Source: Gammaproteobacteria bacterium (lineage in GTDB: Bacteria; Pseudomonadota; Gammaproteobacteria; UBA6429; Thiohalophilaceae). From it: DNA of 62,547 bases. Positions within the stretch are counted from its first letter, which is position 1. Each line of letters opens with the position of its first letter. The notes beneath the pieces were generated by a model, which saw only the letters and a list, made by a program, of their open reading frames with translations, was not told the origin of the DNA and made no database searches. The position numbers and the translations under genes were made by a program. The DNA is taken from NCBI GenBank assembly GCA_026196045.1, contig JAPHRJ010000004.1, positions 1 to 62,547 of the forward strand. Direction: 5' to 3'. Positions 33,514-44,201 of this stretch are shown in pieces.

Positions 33514-34909
33514 TGTTGAGGTGAAGGTATTTGAACATATCCCCGAAGGTTGGGGATGTGAGAAATTAATTGACTGTACAACGGATGGAAATATTTCGTA
33601 TGGAATTGTTCAGCCAGGACAGCACATCGAAAGAGGCATTCCAATTATTCGAGTGAATAATGTAAACAACGGCCAATTACAATTGGATGATGTATTAAAA
33701 GTAGCGCCAGAGATCGAAGAAAAATATAAAAGGACTCGGTTGGTGGGTGGTGAAGTATTGCTGACTCTTGTTGGTTCTACTGGACAGAGTTTTGTTGCTC
33801 CAGAAAAACTGGCTGGTTGGAATGTTCCTCGCGCAATAGCAGTAATTCGTCCAAAAGAAGAGATCGGTGCGGATTGGATTAATATTTGTTTGCAGTCAAA
33901 ACCAGTTCAACATTTTTTGGATGTTCGAGCGAATACGACCGTACAGAAGACATTAAATCTTAAAGACGTAAGGGATATTCCGATCCCAATACCTCCAAAA
34001 GAAATAAAAGAACAAATTGAATCAATTGCGGTATCACTGCAAGACAAAATCCAACTCAACCGCCAAATCAACCAAACCCTCGAACAAATCGCCCAGGCCA
34101 TCTTTAAATCCTGGTTCGTCGACTTCGAACCCGTCAAAGCCAAAATAGAAGCCAAACAAAACGGCCATGACCCCGAACGCGCCGCCATTCGTGCTATCAG
34201 TGGCAAAACCGACGAAGAACTTGACGTACTCAGCCCTGAGCAACTGCAACAACACACTACCACCTCCGCACTCTTCCCCGACGAAGTCGAAGACTCGGAA
34301 CTCGGTGAAATACCGAAGGGATGGAAAGTCAAACCATTAGATAAAATAGCAAATTATTTAAATGGTCTGGCTTTGCAGAAGTTTCCCGCAGAAGAAGGTG
34401 AAGAATCATTACCAGTTATAAAGATTGCTCAATTGAAAAAAGGCGATTCTAACGGCGCAGACAGGGCATCAAAAAACATTAAACCAGAGTATGTAATTGA
34501 AAATGGCGATGTTATTTTTTCATGGTCTGGTTCATTGTTTATTGATGTTTGGTGTGGTGGAAAAGGTGCGCTTAACCAGCATTTATTTAAAGTTACTTCA
34601 GAAGAATTCCCTAAGTGGTTCTATTTTTATTGGACTAATTATCATCTTGCTGAGTTTCAAAGAATTGCAGCAGATAAGGCGGTAACGATGGGGCATATAA
34701 AAAGAGGACATTTGTCGTCGGCAAGGTGTCTTGTGCCTGATGACAAGTTAATTAATTCTCTAGGAGAATATGTTTCTACCTTCGTTGAGCTGTCAGTGGA
34801 ACGCCGACTAGAAAACATGAATTTAGCGGAATTAAGAAATTCACTACTCCCAAAACTCCTCTCCGGCGAAATAGAAATACACAATAATCAAAACAAGGAG
34901 GTCGCCTAA
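33503..34909 (+). CDS. hsdS: Type I specificity subunit HsdS
   Basis: This 468-residue protein has two target-recognition domains: residues about 10-165 and 260-440. A conserved central spacer is visible (QIESIAVSLQDKIQLNRQINQTLEQIAQAIFKSWFVDFEPVKAK) and is repeated in form at the C-terminus (NMNLAELRNSLLPKLLSGEI). The recognition domains are AT-rich and the spacer GC-richer, as expected where recognition domains are swapped by recombination. The stop overlaps the start of the next gene (TAATG). The target sequence cannot be read from the protein. Confidence 0.95.
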   Translation: MTSDVEVKVFEHIPEGWGCEKLIDCTTDGNISYGIVQPGQHIERGIPIIRVNNVNNGQLQLDDVLKVAPEIEEKYKRTRLVGGEVLLTLVGSTGQSFVAPEKLAGWNVPRAIAVIRPKEEIGADWINICLQSKPVQHFLDVRANTTVQKTLNLKDVRDIPIPIPPKEIKEQIESIAVSLQDKIQLNRQINQTLEQIAQAIFKSWFVDFEPVKAKIEAKQNGHDPERAAIRAISGKTDEELDVLSPEQLQQHTTTSALFPDEVEDSELGEIPKGWKVKPLDKIANYLNGLALQKFPAEEGEESLPVIKIAQLKKGDSNGADRASKNIKPEYVIENGDVIFSWSGSLFIDVWCGGKGALNQHLFKVTSEEFPKWFYFYWTNYHLAEFQRIAADKAVTMGHIKRGHLSSARCLVPDDKLINSLGEYVSTFVELSVERRLENMNLAELRNSLLPKLLSGEIEIHNNQNKEVA

Positions 34910-36132
34910 TGTCAAGATGGAGCGAACAATTTAATAATCATCCTTTCGGAAGTGCTTGGACTGCAGTTAAAAGTCTTGCATTAGATAAAGAGCTTGAAAA
35001 AAGTGATCGAGATGATGCGATCAAAGAAATCGCAAGGCTCAACAAGGTGATAGCCTATGTCGATTCAGTTCTGGAGGAGGTAGACCCGGAACTTATGCCT
35101 GCGCCAACGCTTGATGCGATGAATAAGCATGCGACAAATTGTCAAAATGAGCTCAATTCATTTAGTAGCAACCAAAATATTGGACATTTAACTAACGCCA
35201 ATAACCATATTGATCAGATTATTATCCTTGTAAATCAAACCCCGTTCGCGCTTACAGGACAGCAAAAAGGGGCTATGTCTCAGGCTGCGATTGCTTACTC
35301 TGAGGTTATAGACGAGCATTTAAGTAGATTAAAGGATGCCGTAGACGCAAATGTTGGCGATGTAGAAGGCAATGTTAGTGAAATAAATACGAAAATCACT
35401 AAACTGTCGGCGAGTTTGGAGGAGCTAGAAGCTGAGATAAAGACTGTCGCCCAAACAATTGAAAAACAGTCGGCAGAATTTAATACCCAGTTTCAGGTGA
35501 GTGAAAAATCTCGTTCCGACAAGTTTGAAACGGTTGCAGTCAAGCTACAAGAAAAAGCAGATAGTGAATTTGAAAAACTATCTGTTAAAGCGGGAACAGT
35601 GTTAGAGGTTCTTGGAAAATTCCATGACGATGCAGCAAAGGTATTTGGTGTCGTAGTTAATACATTACAGGCTGGTGCATACTCCTCATATGCAAATCAG
35701 GAAAAGAAAACGGCGAATTGGCTACGTATATTCGCATTTTCACTAATGATTACGGGCGTTGCAATACTTGTGGTTCCTGAATTAGGAAGAATGTGGGCAG
35801 ATATTTCTGCTTATACTCTTGATTGGAAGAACGTATTGGGGAGGAGTTTCTTTGCCCTCATTTTGTTCATCCCAGGCTTCTATTTGGCTAAGGAGTCAAG
35901 CAGACATCGTAATAACGAGATTATCAATAGAAGGCGAGAACTAATTTTATCAACGATAGATCCCTATTTAGCATTGTTAGATAATGACAAAGCAGAGGAG
36001 ATTAAATCAGAGATAGCAAGAAGTATATTTTCAGAAGGTTCGTTACCACTAGAGCATACAACAGAAGATGCAGGAAACTTGTTTGCACAAGTCACTAACC
36101 TCGTTAAACAAGTGCAGAAGATAGGGAAGTAG
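34909..36132 (+). CDS. Coiled-coil membrane protein embedded in the hsd operon
   Basis: This 407-residue protein overlaps the hsdS stop (TAATG). Residues 130-230 have heptad-like Leu/Ile/Val with many Glu/Lys, indicating a long coiled coil. Two hydrophobic segments (about 265-287 and 305-325) make it an integral membrane protein with cytoplasmic ends. The tail is charged. I do not recognise the family. Its tight coupling between hsdS and the downstream genes suggests a shared regulon and a defence role, for instance membrane-linked abortive infection triggered when restriction fails. That role is inference. Confidence 0.7.
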   Translation: MSRWSEQFNNHPFGSAWTAVKSLALDKELEKSDRDDAIKEIARLNKVIAYVDSVLEEVDPELMPAPTLDAMNKHATNCQNELNSFSSNQNIGHLTNANNHIDQIIILVNQTPFALTGQQKGAMSQAAIAYSEVIDEHLSRLKDAVDANVGDVEGNVSEINTKITKLSASLEELEAEIKTVAQTIEKQSAEFNTQFQVSEKSRSDKFETVAVKLQEKADSEFEKLSVKAGTVLEVLGKFHDDAAKVFGVVVNTLQAGAYSSYANQEKKTANWLRIFAFSLMITGVAILVVPELGRMWADISAYTLDWKNVLGRSFFALILFIPGFYLAKESSRHRNNEIINRRRELILSTIDPYLALLDNDKAEEIKSEIARSIFSEGSLPLEHTTEDAGNLFAQVTNLVKQVQKIGK

Positions 36133-36135
36133 TTG

Positions 36136-36237
36136 GTGATAACCGAAGACCAACTAGAACAACTCAGCCTCGACTGGTTCCATGAAGGAAGGTATGCCTA
36201 TGTATCAGATAGTGTCTTAGAGGTGGCAGTATGTTAA
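36136..36237 (+). pseudogene. Truncated 5' fragment of hsdR
   Basis: A 33-codon frame starting GTG at 36136 encodes [17 protein letters not shown] and then diverges to a stop at 36237. It matches the first 20 residues of HsdR (38113 onward) and about 57 of 68 bases. It lies directly after the coiled-coil gene, where hsdR would normally start. The stop overlaps the next gene's ATG. It is best explained by insertion or recombination that left a second copy of the hsdR start. Confidence 0.75.
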
Positions 36238-38111
36238 AGATCAGTACACTTGAAGACATAATTGCACTGCGCGAAACCTTCGAGCTTGAATGTAAGTTGG
36301 CGGCAGGTAAAGATGGCAAGGGTGCAGTTCCTAAATCCTTTTGGGATACCTATAGCGCATTTGCGAATAGCTATGGTGGTTATATTGTACTTGGGTTGAA
36401 AGAGAATAAAGGTAAATTTACTATTAATAGTGTTCAAGAACCACAACGCGTAATAGATGACTTGTGGAGTTTGATAAATAATTCTCAGAAAGTGAGTGCA
36501 AATATTTTACGAGAAAAAGATGTGCAGGAGATTAATGTTAACGGTGAAACATTAATCTGTATTCATGTACCTCGTGCTAGCCGAACAGCTAAGCCAGTTT
36601 TTATTAATGGCAACCCATTAAAAGGGACTTATAAACGACAGAATACCGGGGATTTTTTATGTAACGAAGAAACGGTTCGCCGTATGTTGGCTGAGCAAGT
36701 TGAAGGCAGCCGTGATAATGAAATTATTCAGCATTATGGTATTGAAGATCTTGATTTAACAAGTTTGAACGCATATCGAAACTTGTTTGCTGCACAATCA
36801 CCGGATCATCCCTGGATTAAATTAGAACCACAGGTGTTTCTCCGCAATATTGGAGGCTGGCGATTAGATAGGGAAAGCGGTCAAGGTGGACTCACTCGTG
36901 CGGGCTTATTGATGTTTGGTCAACTTGCGTCTATTCACGAGATATTTCCAAATTATATGTTAGATTATCAAGAACGGCCTGCTGCAAAGACAGAGGCTCG
37001 TTGGATAGATAGGGTTACACTGGATGGCTCCTGGTCGGGTAACTTATTTGATTTTTACCAGAAAATAATTAAAAAGCTAACCAGTGATCTCAAAGTACCT
37101 TTTGAGTTGCATGGTGGTAAGCGGCAAGATGATACGCCTGCACATCAGGCTTTGCGTGAAGCTTTAGTCAATACAATTGTTCATGCTGATTTTTCTGGCC
37201 GAGCTTCATTATTGGTGGTTAAGCGTCCGGATATGTTTGGTTTTCGTAACCCCGGTTTGATGCGTGTCCCATTGGAAATAGCTGTAAAAGGTGGAGAGAG
37301 TGACTGTCGTAATCGGACAATTCACAAAATGTTTCGATTAATTGGCCTGGGTGAACAAGCAGGCTCAGGAATACCTAAAATATACCAAAGTTGGAGCAAC
37401 CAGCATTGGCGAACTCCCTCATTACTAGAAAAGGAAACGCCTTCTGAGCAAACATTACTCGAATTGCGAATGTTAAGCCTTGTTCCTGAAGAAGCACTAG
37501 AGTACTTGCGTGAAACTTTTGGTAATAAGTTCGATAGCCTGGATGAGGAAAAGCGACTCATTTTAATCACTGCCTATGTTGAGAGAACAATTAACCATTC
37601 AAGAATGATGGAAATTATGGATATGCATTCACACGATCTAACTAAGCATTTTTCCCATCTTACGGAAATGGGGATTTTGAGACAGGAGGGTATTGGCAGG
37701 GGCACGATTTATTTCCTTCCCGAAACTGGAATACAGGATGAAATGGAAGAAATATTTGGATTTTCCCGTAAAAGCTCCGGTGGTTTGCTGGATAGCTCCG
37801 GAGGTTTGGATTTGAAGTCCGGAGGTTTGAAACATTCTAATGATGAGTGGAATGCACTTTTAGCCATTGCAGAGCCGGTAAGGAATAAAAGGAAAGCCGC
37901 TAAGCCATTGGTTGAGATGGTAATTTTAGATCTTTGCAATGGGAGGCATTTATCCTTACAACAGCTGGAAGAATTATTAAACCGTTCTGGTGACTTTTTA
38001 CGGAAGGATTACTTAAAGCCAATGATTCGTTCAAAGCAACTTCAGTTACTTTATCCAACAAAACCGAACCACCCAGAACAGGCTTATACGGCCATTGCCG
38101 AGAGCCTTTAA
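36231..38111 (+). CDS. AlbA_2 (Schlafen-type) domain protein with ATPase and wHTH
   Basis: This 626-residue protein opens with an AlbA_2/Schlafen-like domain ([43 protein letters not shown]). An HATPase_c_4-like domain follows ([41 protein letters not shown]). A winged helix and a repeat-like linker with SGGL motifs come next. Such proteins are often called transcriptional regulators; several relatives lie inside type I loci as accessory genes. It sits between the duplicated hsdR fragment and full hsdR, so it looks inserted. A nuclease or regulatory role is possible. Confidence 0.8.
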   Translation: MLKISTLEDIIALRETFELECKLAAGKDGKGAVPKSFWDTYSAFANSYGGYIVLGLKENKGKFTINSVQEPQRVIDDLWSLINNSQKVSANILREKDVQEINVNGETLICIHVPRASRTAKPVFINGNPLKGTYKRQNTGDFLCNEETVRRMLAEQVEGSRDNEIIQHYGIEDLDLTSLNAYRNLFAAQSPDHPWIKLEPQVFLRNIGGWRLDRESGQGGLTRAGLLMFGQLASIHEIFPNYMLDYQERPAAKTEARWIDRVTLDGSWSGNLFDFYQKIIKKLTSDLKVPFELHGGKRQDDTPAHQALREALVNTIVHADFSGRASLLVVKRPDMFGFRNPGLMRVPLEIAVKGGESDCRNRTIHKMFRLIGLGEQAGSGIPKIYQSWSNQHWRTPSLLEKETPSEQTLLELRMLSLVPEEALEYLRETFGNKFDSLDEEKRLILITAYVERTINHSRMMEIMDMHSHDLTKHFSHLTEMGILRQEGIGRGTIYFLPETGIQDEMEEIFGFSRKSSGGLLDSSGGLDLKSGGLKHSNDEWNALLAIAEPVRNKRKAAKPLVEMVILDLCNGRHLSLQQLEELLNRSGDFLRKDYLKPMIRSKQLQLLYPTKPNHPEQAYTAIAESL

Positions 38112-38112
38112 G

Positions 38113-41100
38113 ATGATAACTGAAGACCAACTAGAACAACTCTGCCTAGACTGGTTCCGCGAAGGGGGCTATGAATATGTCAATGGATACGACATTGCCC
38201 ATGATGGCGAAGCGCCAGAGCGGGAAGATTATAGGCAGGTACTTCTCACAGGCCGACTACTCGATGCCCTGCAACGCATTAATCCCCAAATCCCTGTGCC
38301 CACATTAGAAGAACAAGTCGTCCATGTTCTGAGTAAACCCGAACATCCTGTCCTGATTCAAAACAACCGCAATTTTCAACAATACCTGCTAGAGGGTATG
38401 CCGGTTGAATACGCTGATAAGAATGACAAAAAGCAGACTGATCACGTTCAATTAATTGATTTCCATAACCCGGATAACAACCAGTTTCTGGCGGTGAATC
38501 AGTTCACCGTGAAGGGTAGCAAGATGAATCGCCGCCCGGATGTGGTGGTGTTTATCAATGGCTTGCCAATTGTGGTGATTGAGCTGAAAAATCCTGCCGA
38601 TGAAAATGCGGATGTATGGGATGCTTACAACCAATTACAAACCTATAAAGAAGAAATCTCCGATCTGTTTTTGTTCAACGAAGCCCTGGTAATCTCTGAT
38701 GGCATCAATGCGCGTATTGGATCGCTCACGGCGAGTCAAGAGCGTTTTCTTCCCTGGCGCACAATCAAGAATGAAAACGACAAGCCACTGTTGGAATATC
38801 AACTGGAAAAAGTGGTTCGTGGTTTCTTTGATCGGGAATTGCTGCTCGATTATCTGCGTTACTTTATTTTGTTTGAACAGGATGGCGATAATTTAATTAA
38901 GAAAATCGCCGGTTATCATCAATTCCATGCGGTGCGTGAAGCGGTGCGGGTGACCATGATTGCGTCTGTTCCTGAAGAGAAACAGGAAGAAGCCCGTGCT
39001 ACCTATGGCAAGGAAGTAAAGCCGGGTTCGCGCAAGGCCGGTGTGGTCTGGCATACGCAAGGCTCGGGTAAGAGTATCTCTATGGTGTGTTATGCGGGCA
39101 TGTTGTTGCAACAGCCCGAAATGCAGAACCCAACCCTGGTGGTGGTGACGGATCGAAATGATCTGGATAACCAGTTATTCGATAATTTTGTGGCGGCGAA
39201 AATGCTACTGAAACAAGTACCGGTACAGGCCGACAGTCGCGATGATTTGCGTGAGCTGTTAGAGTCGCGTCAGTCTGGTGGCATTATTTTTACCACGGTA
39301 CAGAAATTCTCCTTGCTCAATGGTGAGGAATATCATCCGCCACTCACTCAACGCAGCAATGTCGTCGTCATCTCCGATGAGGCGCATCGTAGTCAGTATG
39401 GTCTTAAGGCAGTGTTCGATCAAAAGACCGGTAAATACAAGTTCGGTTATGCCAAGCATTTGCGTGATGCCTTACCCATGGCCTCGTTTATTGGTTTTAC
39501 CGGCACACCCATTGCTACGGAAGACAAGGACACCCGTGCGGTATTTGGTGATTATGTCAGTATCTATGATATTCAGGATGCCGTGGACGATGGCGCGACC
39601 GTACCCATTTACTATGAGAGCCGTTTAGCCAAGCTCGACATTAATCAGACCGAAATCGAAAAACTCAATGAAGAAGTCGATGAGGTCATGGAAGATGAAG
39701 AAGACCTCAGTGCACGAGAAAAGGCCAAGAGCAAATGGGCCACACTGGAAAAACTGGTCGGCGCGGAACCCCGCATTAAAGAAGTCGCCGAAGACCTGGT
39801 AAAACATTTCGAAGAACGGTGCGCCACCATTGAAGGTAAGGGCATGATTGTGGCGATGAGCCGCGAAATCTGCGCCCACTTATATAATGCAATTACCTCC
39901 TTACGGCCTGATTGGCATAGTGAGGATATTAATAAAGGTGCCATAAAAGTAATTATGACAGCTTCGGCTTCTGACAAGCCGTTATTGCAGACTCATAACT
40001 ACAATAAAATCCAAAAGAAACATTTAGAAAAACGTTTTAAAAACCCCAATGACCCACTCAAACTCGTCATTGTACGCGATATGTGGCTTACGGGCTTCGA
40101 TGCACCCTGTGCCCATACCATGTATATCGATAAGCCCATGCGCAGCCACAACCTCATGCAAGCCATTGCGCGAGTTAACCGTGTATTTAAAGATAAACCC
40201 GGTGGCCTGGTGGTGGATTACATCGGTATTGCCAATGAGTTGAAGGCCGCACTCAAGATCTACACCGACTCCAAAGGTAAAGGTAACCCCGCTAATCTGG
40301 CGGCAGAGGCATTTTCTGTTCTTGCTGAGAAAGTTGATGTTGTACGCGGGATGTTTCAAGGCTTTGATTATAGTGAGTATAAAACTAAAGCAACCCAATT
40401 ATTAATTCATGCTGCAAATCATATATTAAGTCTTGATGAAGATAATCGTAAAGATCGAAAGAAAGAATTCCTTGATGCTGTGCTTTCTATTACGAAAGCC
40501 TTTTCTCTGTGTGGTACGTTAGATGAGGCGCAAGAATATAAAAAAGAAATCGCTTTCTTCTCAGCAGTGAAAGCGGTCATCACCAAAGCAACGACAGTAG
40601 ACAAGAAACGTACAGAAGAAGAAAAGAACTCGGCCTTAAAACAAATCCTCGATCAAGCCGTTGTTGCTGAAGGCGTAGAAGACATCTTTAAACTTGCTGG
40701 GCTAGAGAAACCTAATATCGGCCTACTAGACGATGACTTCATGGAAGATGTACGTAACATGAAGGACCGGAACTTCGCCGTCGAACTGCTGGAAAAACTC
40801 CTGCGTGATGAAATCCGCAGTCATACACGTAACAACGTTGTACAAGAAAAGAACTACAGCGACCGTCTGTTAGAAACTTTACGCAAATATCGCAACCGCG
40901 CCATTGAAACTGCTCAAGTGATCGAAGAACTCATCCAGATGGCCAAAGAGTTCCAGGATGCCTTGAAACGTCATGAGGAACTGGGGCTAAACGAAGATGA
41001 ATTGGCTTTCTACGACGCGCTTGCTAACAACGAAAGTGCCGTACGAGAGCTTGGCGATGACATTCTCAAGAAAATTGCTCATGAACTGGTGGAAAAACTA

Positions 41101-41277
41101 AGAAAGAGTACAACAGTAGACTGGCAAGTTCGTGACAGTGTCAGAGCAAAATTAAGAAACATGGTCAGAATACTGTTGCGCCGGTATAAGTATCCGCCTG
41201 ATAAAGCTGATGAGGCCATTGACTTGGTGTTGAGACAAGCAGAGGTGCTATCAGAACAATGGTCTGTGGTCGCATAA
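38113..41277 (+). CDS. hsdR: Type I restriction subunit HsdR (motor/nuclease)
   Basis: This is a 1054-residue protein from the ATG at 38113, one base after the upstream stop; a TTG start 18 bases earlier was rejected. The N-terminal nuclease domain has the motif VVIELKNP and Asp upstream (RRPDVVVF). Two RecA-like motor domains follow: [14 protein letters not shown] (Walker A), SDEAHRSQ (DEAH box), GFTGTPI, then MWLTGFDAP and [11 protein letters not shown] long C-terminal helical part binds HsdM. It translocates and cuts unmethylated DNA with HsdM2S. Confidence 0.96.
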   Translation: MITEDQLEQLCLDWFREGGYEYVNGYDIAHDGEAPEREDYRQVLLTGRLLDALQRINPQIPVPTLEEQVVHVLSKPEHPVLIQNNRNFQQYLLEGMPVEYADKNDKKQTDHVQLIDFHNPDNNQFLAVNQFTVKGSKMNRRPDVVVFINGLPIVVIELKNPADENADVWDAYNQLQTYKEEISDLFLFNEALVISDGINARIGSLTASQERFLPWRTIKNENDKPLLEYQLEKVVRGFFDRELLLDYLRYFILFEQDGDNLIKKIAGYHQFHAVREAVRVTMIASVPEEKQEEARATYGKEVKPGSRKAGVVWHTQGSGKSISMVCYAGMLLQQPEMQNPTLVVVTDRNDLDNQLFDNFVAAKMLLKQVPVQADSRDDLRELLESRQSGGIIFTTVQKFSLLNGEEYHPPLTQRSNVVVISDEAHRSQYGLKAVFDQKTGKYKFGYAKHLRDALPMASFIGFTGTPIATEDKDTRAVFGDYVSIYDIQDAVDDGATVPIYYESRLAKLDINQTEIEKLNEEVDEVMEDEEDLSAREKAKSKWATLEKLVGAEPRIKEVAEDLVKHFEERCATIEGKGMIVAMSREICAHLYNAITSLRPDWHSEDINKGAIKVIMTASASDKPLLQTHNYNKIQKKHLEKRFKNPNDPLKLVIVRDMWLTGFDAPCAHTMYIDKPMRSHNLMQAIARVNRVFKDKPGGLVVDYIGIANELKAALKIYTDSKGKGNPANLAAEAFSVLAEKVDVVRGMFQGFDYSEYKTKATQLLIHAANHILSLDEDNRKDRKKEFLDAVLSITKAFSLCGTLDEAQEYKKEIAFFSAVKAVITKATTVDKKRTEEEKNSALKQILDQAVVAEGVEDIFKLAGLEKPNIGLLDDDFMEDVRNMKDRNFAVELLEKLLRDEIRSHTRNNVVQEKNYSDRLLETLRKYRNRAIETAQVIEELIQMAKEFQDALKRHEELGLNEDELAFYDALANNESAVRELGDDILKKIAHELVEKLRKSTTVDWQVRDSVRAKLRNMVRILLRRYKYPPDKADEAIDLVLRQAEVLSEQWSVVA

Positions 41278-41402
41278 GGTTCTAAACTTCTGCTTAACGG
41301 AAGTATGTGACAGGATAAATGATTGCCTAGGTGCCTGAATAAGCCTATATTATTACTTATTAAAATACCTATTTTAAATGAATATCGTCTATAATTTGTT
41401 TT

Positions 41403-42296
41403 ATGGCCAAAAAGAACCCTGCAGAATTATATTTACTTTCTTTAGAATCCCAGCAAAGCCGGATTTCCATGCGCTCGTATTTAAATCGCGCGATTCAAAT
41501 TATATCAGGTGAAGACTCAGTTAATAAATTCGACTGGTCATCGCTAACCTATGAAATGGTCTACAATTTAAAAGATACGCTTAGTAAAGAAAAAAAAGCA
41601 CCTGACACCATTAACGCTTATCTGTCGTGTTTTAAGGGTGCAGCAAAAGAAGCCTGGCGACTTAAGTATATCAACATTGAGACATACCAACACATACAAG
41701 ATGTTAAACGTGTTAAAGGCTCCAGAAATCCAAAAGGTCGCGCACTTAGTATTAAAGAATTAAATATAATACTCGACCACTGTATGTCTCAAGATGGCCT
41801 GATTGCCATGCGAGATGCGGCGGTAATCGCGCTCACCTATGGTGCAGGATTAAGGCGTAGTGAAGCCGCTAATTTACCCATGTCGGCATATAACCGTAAG
41901 TACAAGGAAATCACAGTGCTGGGCAAAGGAAACAAGGAGCGTATTAATGCACTAAATGACCGTGTTATTGATATTGTGGATTGCTGGCTTGATGAACGTG
42001 GGCGTGAACCTGGTCCTTTATTTGTCCGTATTTATAAAGGTAATCGTATGACTCATGATCAGATTACGGGACAAACCGTTTACGATATTATTATTAAACG
42101 TTATAAAGAAGCCGGACTAATACGCATGACACCGCATGATTTAAGAAAAACTTATGCAACAAATCTTTTAGAAAATGGTGAAGATATTTTTACCGTGCAA
42201 GAATTAATGGGGCATGCATCCCTTGACACTACTAAAATTTATGATAAACGTGGCGACAAGAAAACAAAAAAGGCTTCAAAGGCCCTGCCCTTGTAG
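41403..42296 (+). CDS. Tyrosine recombinase/integrase
   Basis: This is a 297-residue protein. The N-terminal core-binding domain covers about 1-105. The catalytic domain is complete: GAGLRRSEAANL with Arg, LGKGNKERINAL with Lys, HDLRKTYATNLLENG with His-Arg, LMGHASLDTTKIY with His and the Tyr nucleophile. It lies after the defence island and before an IS3 insertion. It may integrate the element or resolve multimers. No attachment site was recognised next to it; a tRNA-Leu fragment lies at 20.9 kb. Confidence 0.85.
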   Translation: MAKKNPAELYLLSLESQQSRISMRSYLNRAIQIISGEDSVNKFDWSSLTYEMVYNLKDTLSKEKKAPDTINAYLSCFKGAAKEAWRLKYINIETYQHIQDVKRVKGSRNPKGRALSIKELNIILDHCMSQDGLIAMRDAAVIALTYGAGLRRSEAANLPMSAYNRKYKEITVLGKGNKERINALNDRVIDIVDCWLDERGREPGPLFVRIYKGNRMTHDQITGQTVYDIIIKRYKEAGLIRMTPHDLRKTYATNLLENGEDIFTVQELMGHASLDTTKIYDKRGDKKTKKASKALPL

Positions 42297-42671
42297 AATT
42301 TAATTACAAAATACAGTTAATTCTATATCTAATCATTTACCGGTTCATAGCCAAGGTCTCTTGATAGTTGCCATTCGACACAGAATCCAGCAAAAATCTG
42401 CTTGCTTAGATATCGCTTCCTATCATCATGAGCCATTTAGAATTTGATCCTGAAATACCGCTGTCACCCTGAAGCCAACATTTTACGAAATGCTTGAATA
42501 TCTTCTTGATCTCAAGCATCTATATATACACGTAAATATATTTGGAGCGTTTAACTAATGATTTCTGGTGGTACGGAATTATAATTTAAGCTTTAAAGTG
42601 TCCGGTATCGGCTGCGGGTTCGCAGAAAATAAAAAAGGCGACGATAAAGTCGCCTTTCTACAATAAATGTT
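42297..42671. other. Intergenic region, mostly empty
   Basis: This 375-base gap separates the integrase from the IS element. A 35-codon minus-strand frame (42329-42436) reads MAHDDRKRYLSKQIF... and looks protein-like, but a stop lies directly before its ATG and no ribosome site is seen. It is either a tiny gene or a remnant. A strong hairpin at 42634-42658 is listed separately. No att repeat was found. Confidence 0.5.
42634..42658. terminator. Rho-independent-type hairpin left of the IS
   Basis: AAAAGGCGAC and GTCGCCTTTC form a perfect GC-rich stem around GATAAA, with A- and T-runs on the two sides, so it can terminate in both directions. On the minus strand it would serve the decayed PEP-CTERM gene, from which the IS now separates it. 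Confidence 0.75.
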
Positions 42672-42712
42672 TGTCCCGTCCTGAAATAAGTTGTCACATT
42701 GAGGACTTATTA

Positions 42713-43105
42713 ATGGAAACGACTATTCGTAAAAGACAAAAGCGTACTCAGCGCGATTATCCACTCGCCTTTAAATTATCGGTTGTTGATCAAATTGAAA
42801 AAGGCGAAATAACCTACAAACAAGCCCAGCATACTTTCGGCATTCAAGGTAATAGCACGGTTTTGGTCTGGTTGCGCAAGCATGGTAAATTAGACTGGTC
42901 CAACCCCGGTGATCAAATCATGAACCAAACCAAAGAAACACCAGCACAAAAAATTAAACGTCTGGAAAAAGAACTTGAAGATGAGCGTCTTCGTAATACC
43001 ATACTTCATGACATGATGGATATTGTGGATAAGAATTATGGGGCATCCTTGCGAAAAAAGTACTTATCCAACGTGTCACAAGACTTAAAGCACGGAAAAA
43101 AGTAA
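42713..43105 (+). CDS. IS3-family transposase OrfA
   Basis: This is a 130-residue protein from the ATG at 42713. The N-terminal helix-turn-helix (YPLAFKLSVVDQIEKGEITYKQAQHTF, then STVLVWLRKHG) binds the IS ends. A leucine-zipper-like helix follows (AQKIKRLEKELEDERLRN) for multimer formation. Near its end the in-frame heptamer A-AAA-AAG (43054-43060) is a classical -1 slip site that gives the OrfAB transposase. The frame before the slip reads CGA AAA AAG. Confidence 0.93.
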   Translation: METTIRKRQKRTQRDYPLAFKLSVVDQIEKGEITYKQAQHTFGIQGNSTVLVWLRKHGKLDWSNPGDQIMNQTKETPAQKIKRLEKELEDERLRNTILHDMMDIVDKNYGASLRKKYLSNVSQDLKHGKK

Positions 43106-43938
43106 AGCTGGCTACAGCCTGTCGACTCTTTGGAATTAGCCGACAATCCATATATCAATACCATCAACGGCATGAGATACGTGCTCAGGCATTATTACCA
43201 CTGAAAACCATGATTATGGATATTCGACGTTATATGCCCAGGCTCGGTGGGCGAAAACTTTATTACTTACTCAAACCGAAGCTAGAGAAGCGGGGTATTA
43301 AAATGGGGCGAGATGCACTATTTGAGTATCTACGTCAGCATAATCTGCTGGTGAAGCCCAGGCGAAATTATACCAAAATAACATTTAGTAACCACTGGTT
43401 GAGAAAACATCCTAATTTATTAAAAGAAATAAAACCACGAAATCCGGAGCATGTATTTGTCAGTGATATTACGTATGTTGAAAGCGAGCAAGGCACGCAC
43501 TATCTATCCTTAGTCACGGATGCCTGTTCACGACGCATTATGGGGCATGAGTTAAGTCAGGGTATGAAAGCCAGTGATACGGTTAAAGCCCTTGAACAAG
43601 CTGTGATACAGCGAGAATATAATACTCCTGTTATTCATCATTCTGATCGAGGCCTGCAGTATTGTTCCGGGCTGTATCAGGATGCACTTAAACAAAACAA
43701 CATGATGCCATCTATGACAGATGGCTATGACTGTTACCAAAATGCCCTGGCAGAACGCATTAACGGCATATTAAAACAAGAATTTTTAGTTTATCGATGT
43801 AAAACGTTTGAGGAGCTGAAAGCACTCGTAAAAGAATCAATTGATATTTATAATCGACTAAGACCGCACTTAAGTCTGGGCATGAAAACACCTGATGAGG
43901 TGCACAAAAAAGCCAGTTGCGAACCGCAACTGGCCTAG
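43062..43938 (+). CDS. IS3-family transposase OrfB (DDE integrase part of OrfAB)
   Basis: This is expressed as a frameshift fusion with OrfA: after the slip site the -1 frame reads VLIQRVTRLKARKK and CRLFGISRQSIYQYHQR. A separate ATG start at 43210 would miss this conserved part. The rve/DDE domain follows: FVSDITYVES (first Asp), HHSDRGLQYCS (second Asp), and NALAERINGILKQEF (Glu). The stop at 43938 lies inside the element, before the right repeat. All catalytic residues are present. Confidence 0.92.
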
Positions 43939-43983
43939 TTAAAAACCGTCAACCTATTTTAGGACGGGACAGTTGATTGTTTT

Positions 43984-44164
43984 TTATGCTTTCTTGCGCA
44001 AGGCAAGTCCAGTTAAAACAATTAAGCCTGAACCAAATAACCAAACAGCTACTGGTACAGGAACAGAAGAGACATTCATAGAATCAGCGACAAATACATT
44101 CGCACTAAATTCGCCTGTGTATCAATTTGAAACCTTAGTTCCGCTCTAGTCTTACATTTTTCAT
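43984..44164 (-). pseudogene. Decayed PEP-CTERM protein gene
   Basis: The minus-strand C-terminus is a textbook PEP-CTERM-like sorting signal: VPVPVAVWLFGSG, a hydrophobic helix, then LALRKKA and stop at 43984-43986. The start survives too: AAGGAG and ATG at 44164 followed by KNVRLERN and an early stop. The two ends are only 181 bases apart and out of frame, so the middle is deleted. PEP-CTERM proteins are cleaved by exosortase for surface display. The IS inserted just after the stop codon. Confidence 0.75.
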
Positions 44165-44201
44165 TACAGTCTCCTTTATAAAATCTAAAATAACTGCACT
44201 G

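Larger units (their letters stand above)
42672..43971 (+). mobile_element. IS3-family insertion sequence, 1300 bp, intact
   Basis: The ends TGTCCCGTCCTGAAAT (42672) and, inverted, TGTCCCGTCCTAAAAT (ending 43971) match at 19 of 21 positions over the full repeat. A 3-base direct repeat GTT flanks both sides (42669-42671 and 43972-43974), the target duplication typical of IS3. Inside lie orfA and orfB joined by a -1 frameshift site. The copy looks complete and recently active. It separates a PEP-CTERM gene stop from its terminator. Confidence 0.93.

Noticed and set aside
41278-42671. Attachment site beside the integrase
   Set aside because: No tRNA end or direct repeat matching the 20.9 kb fragment could be found in this stretch.
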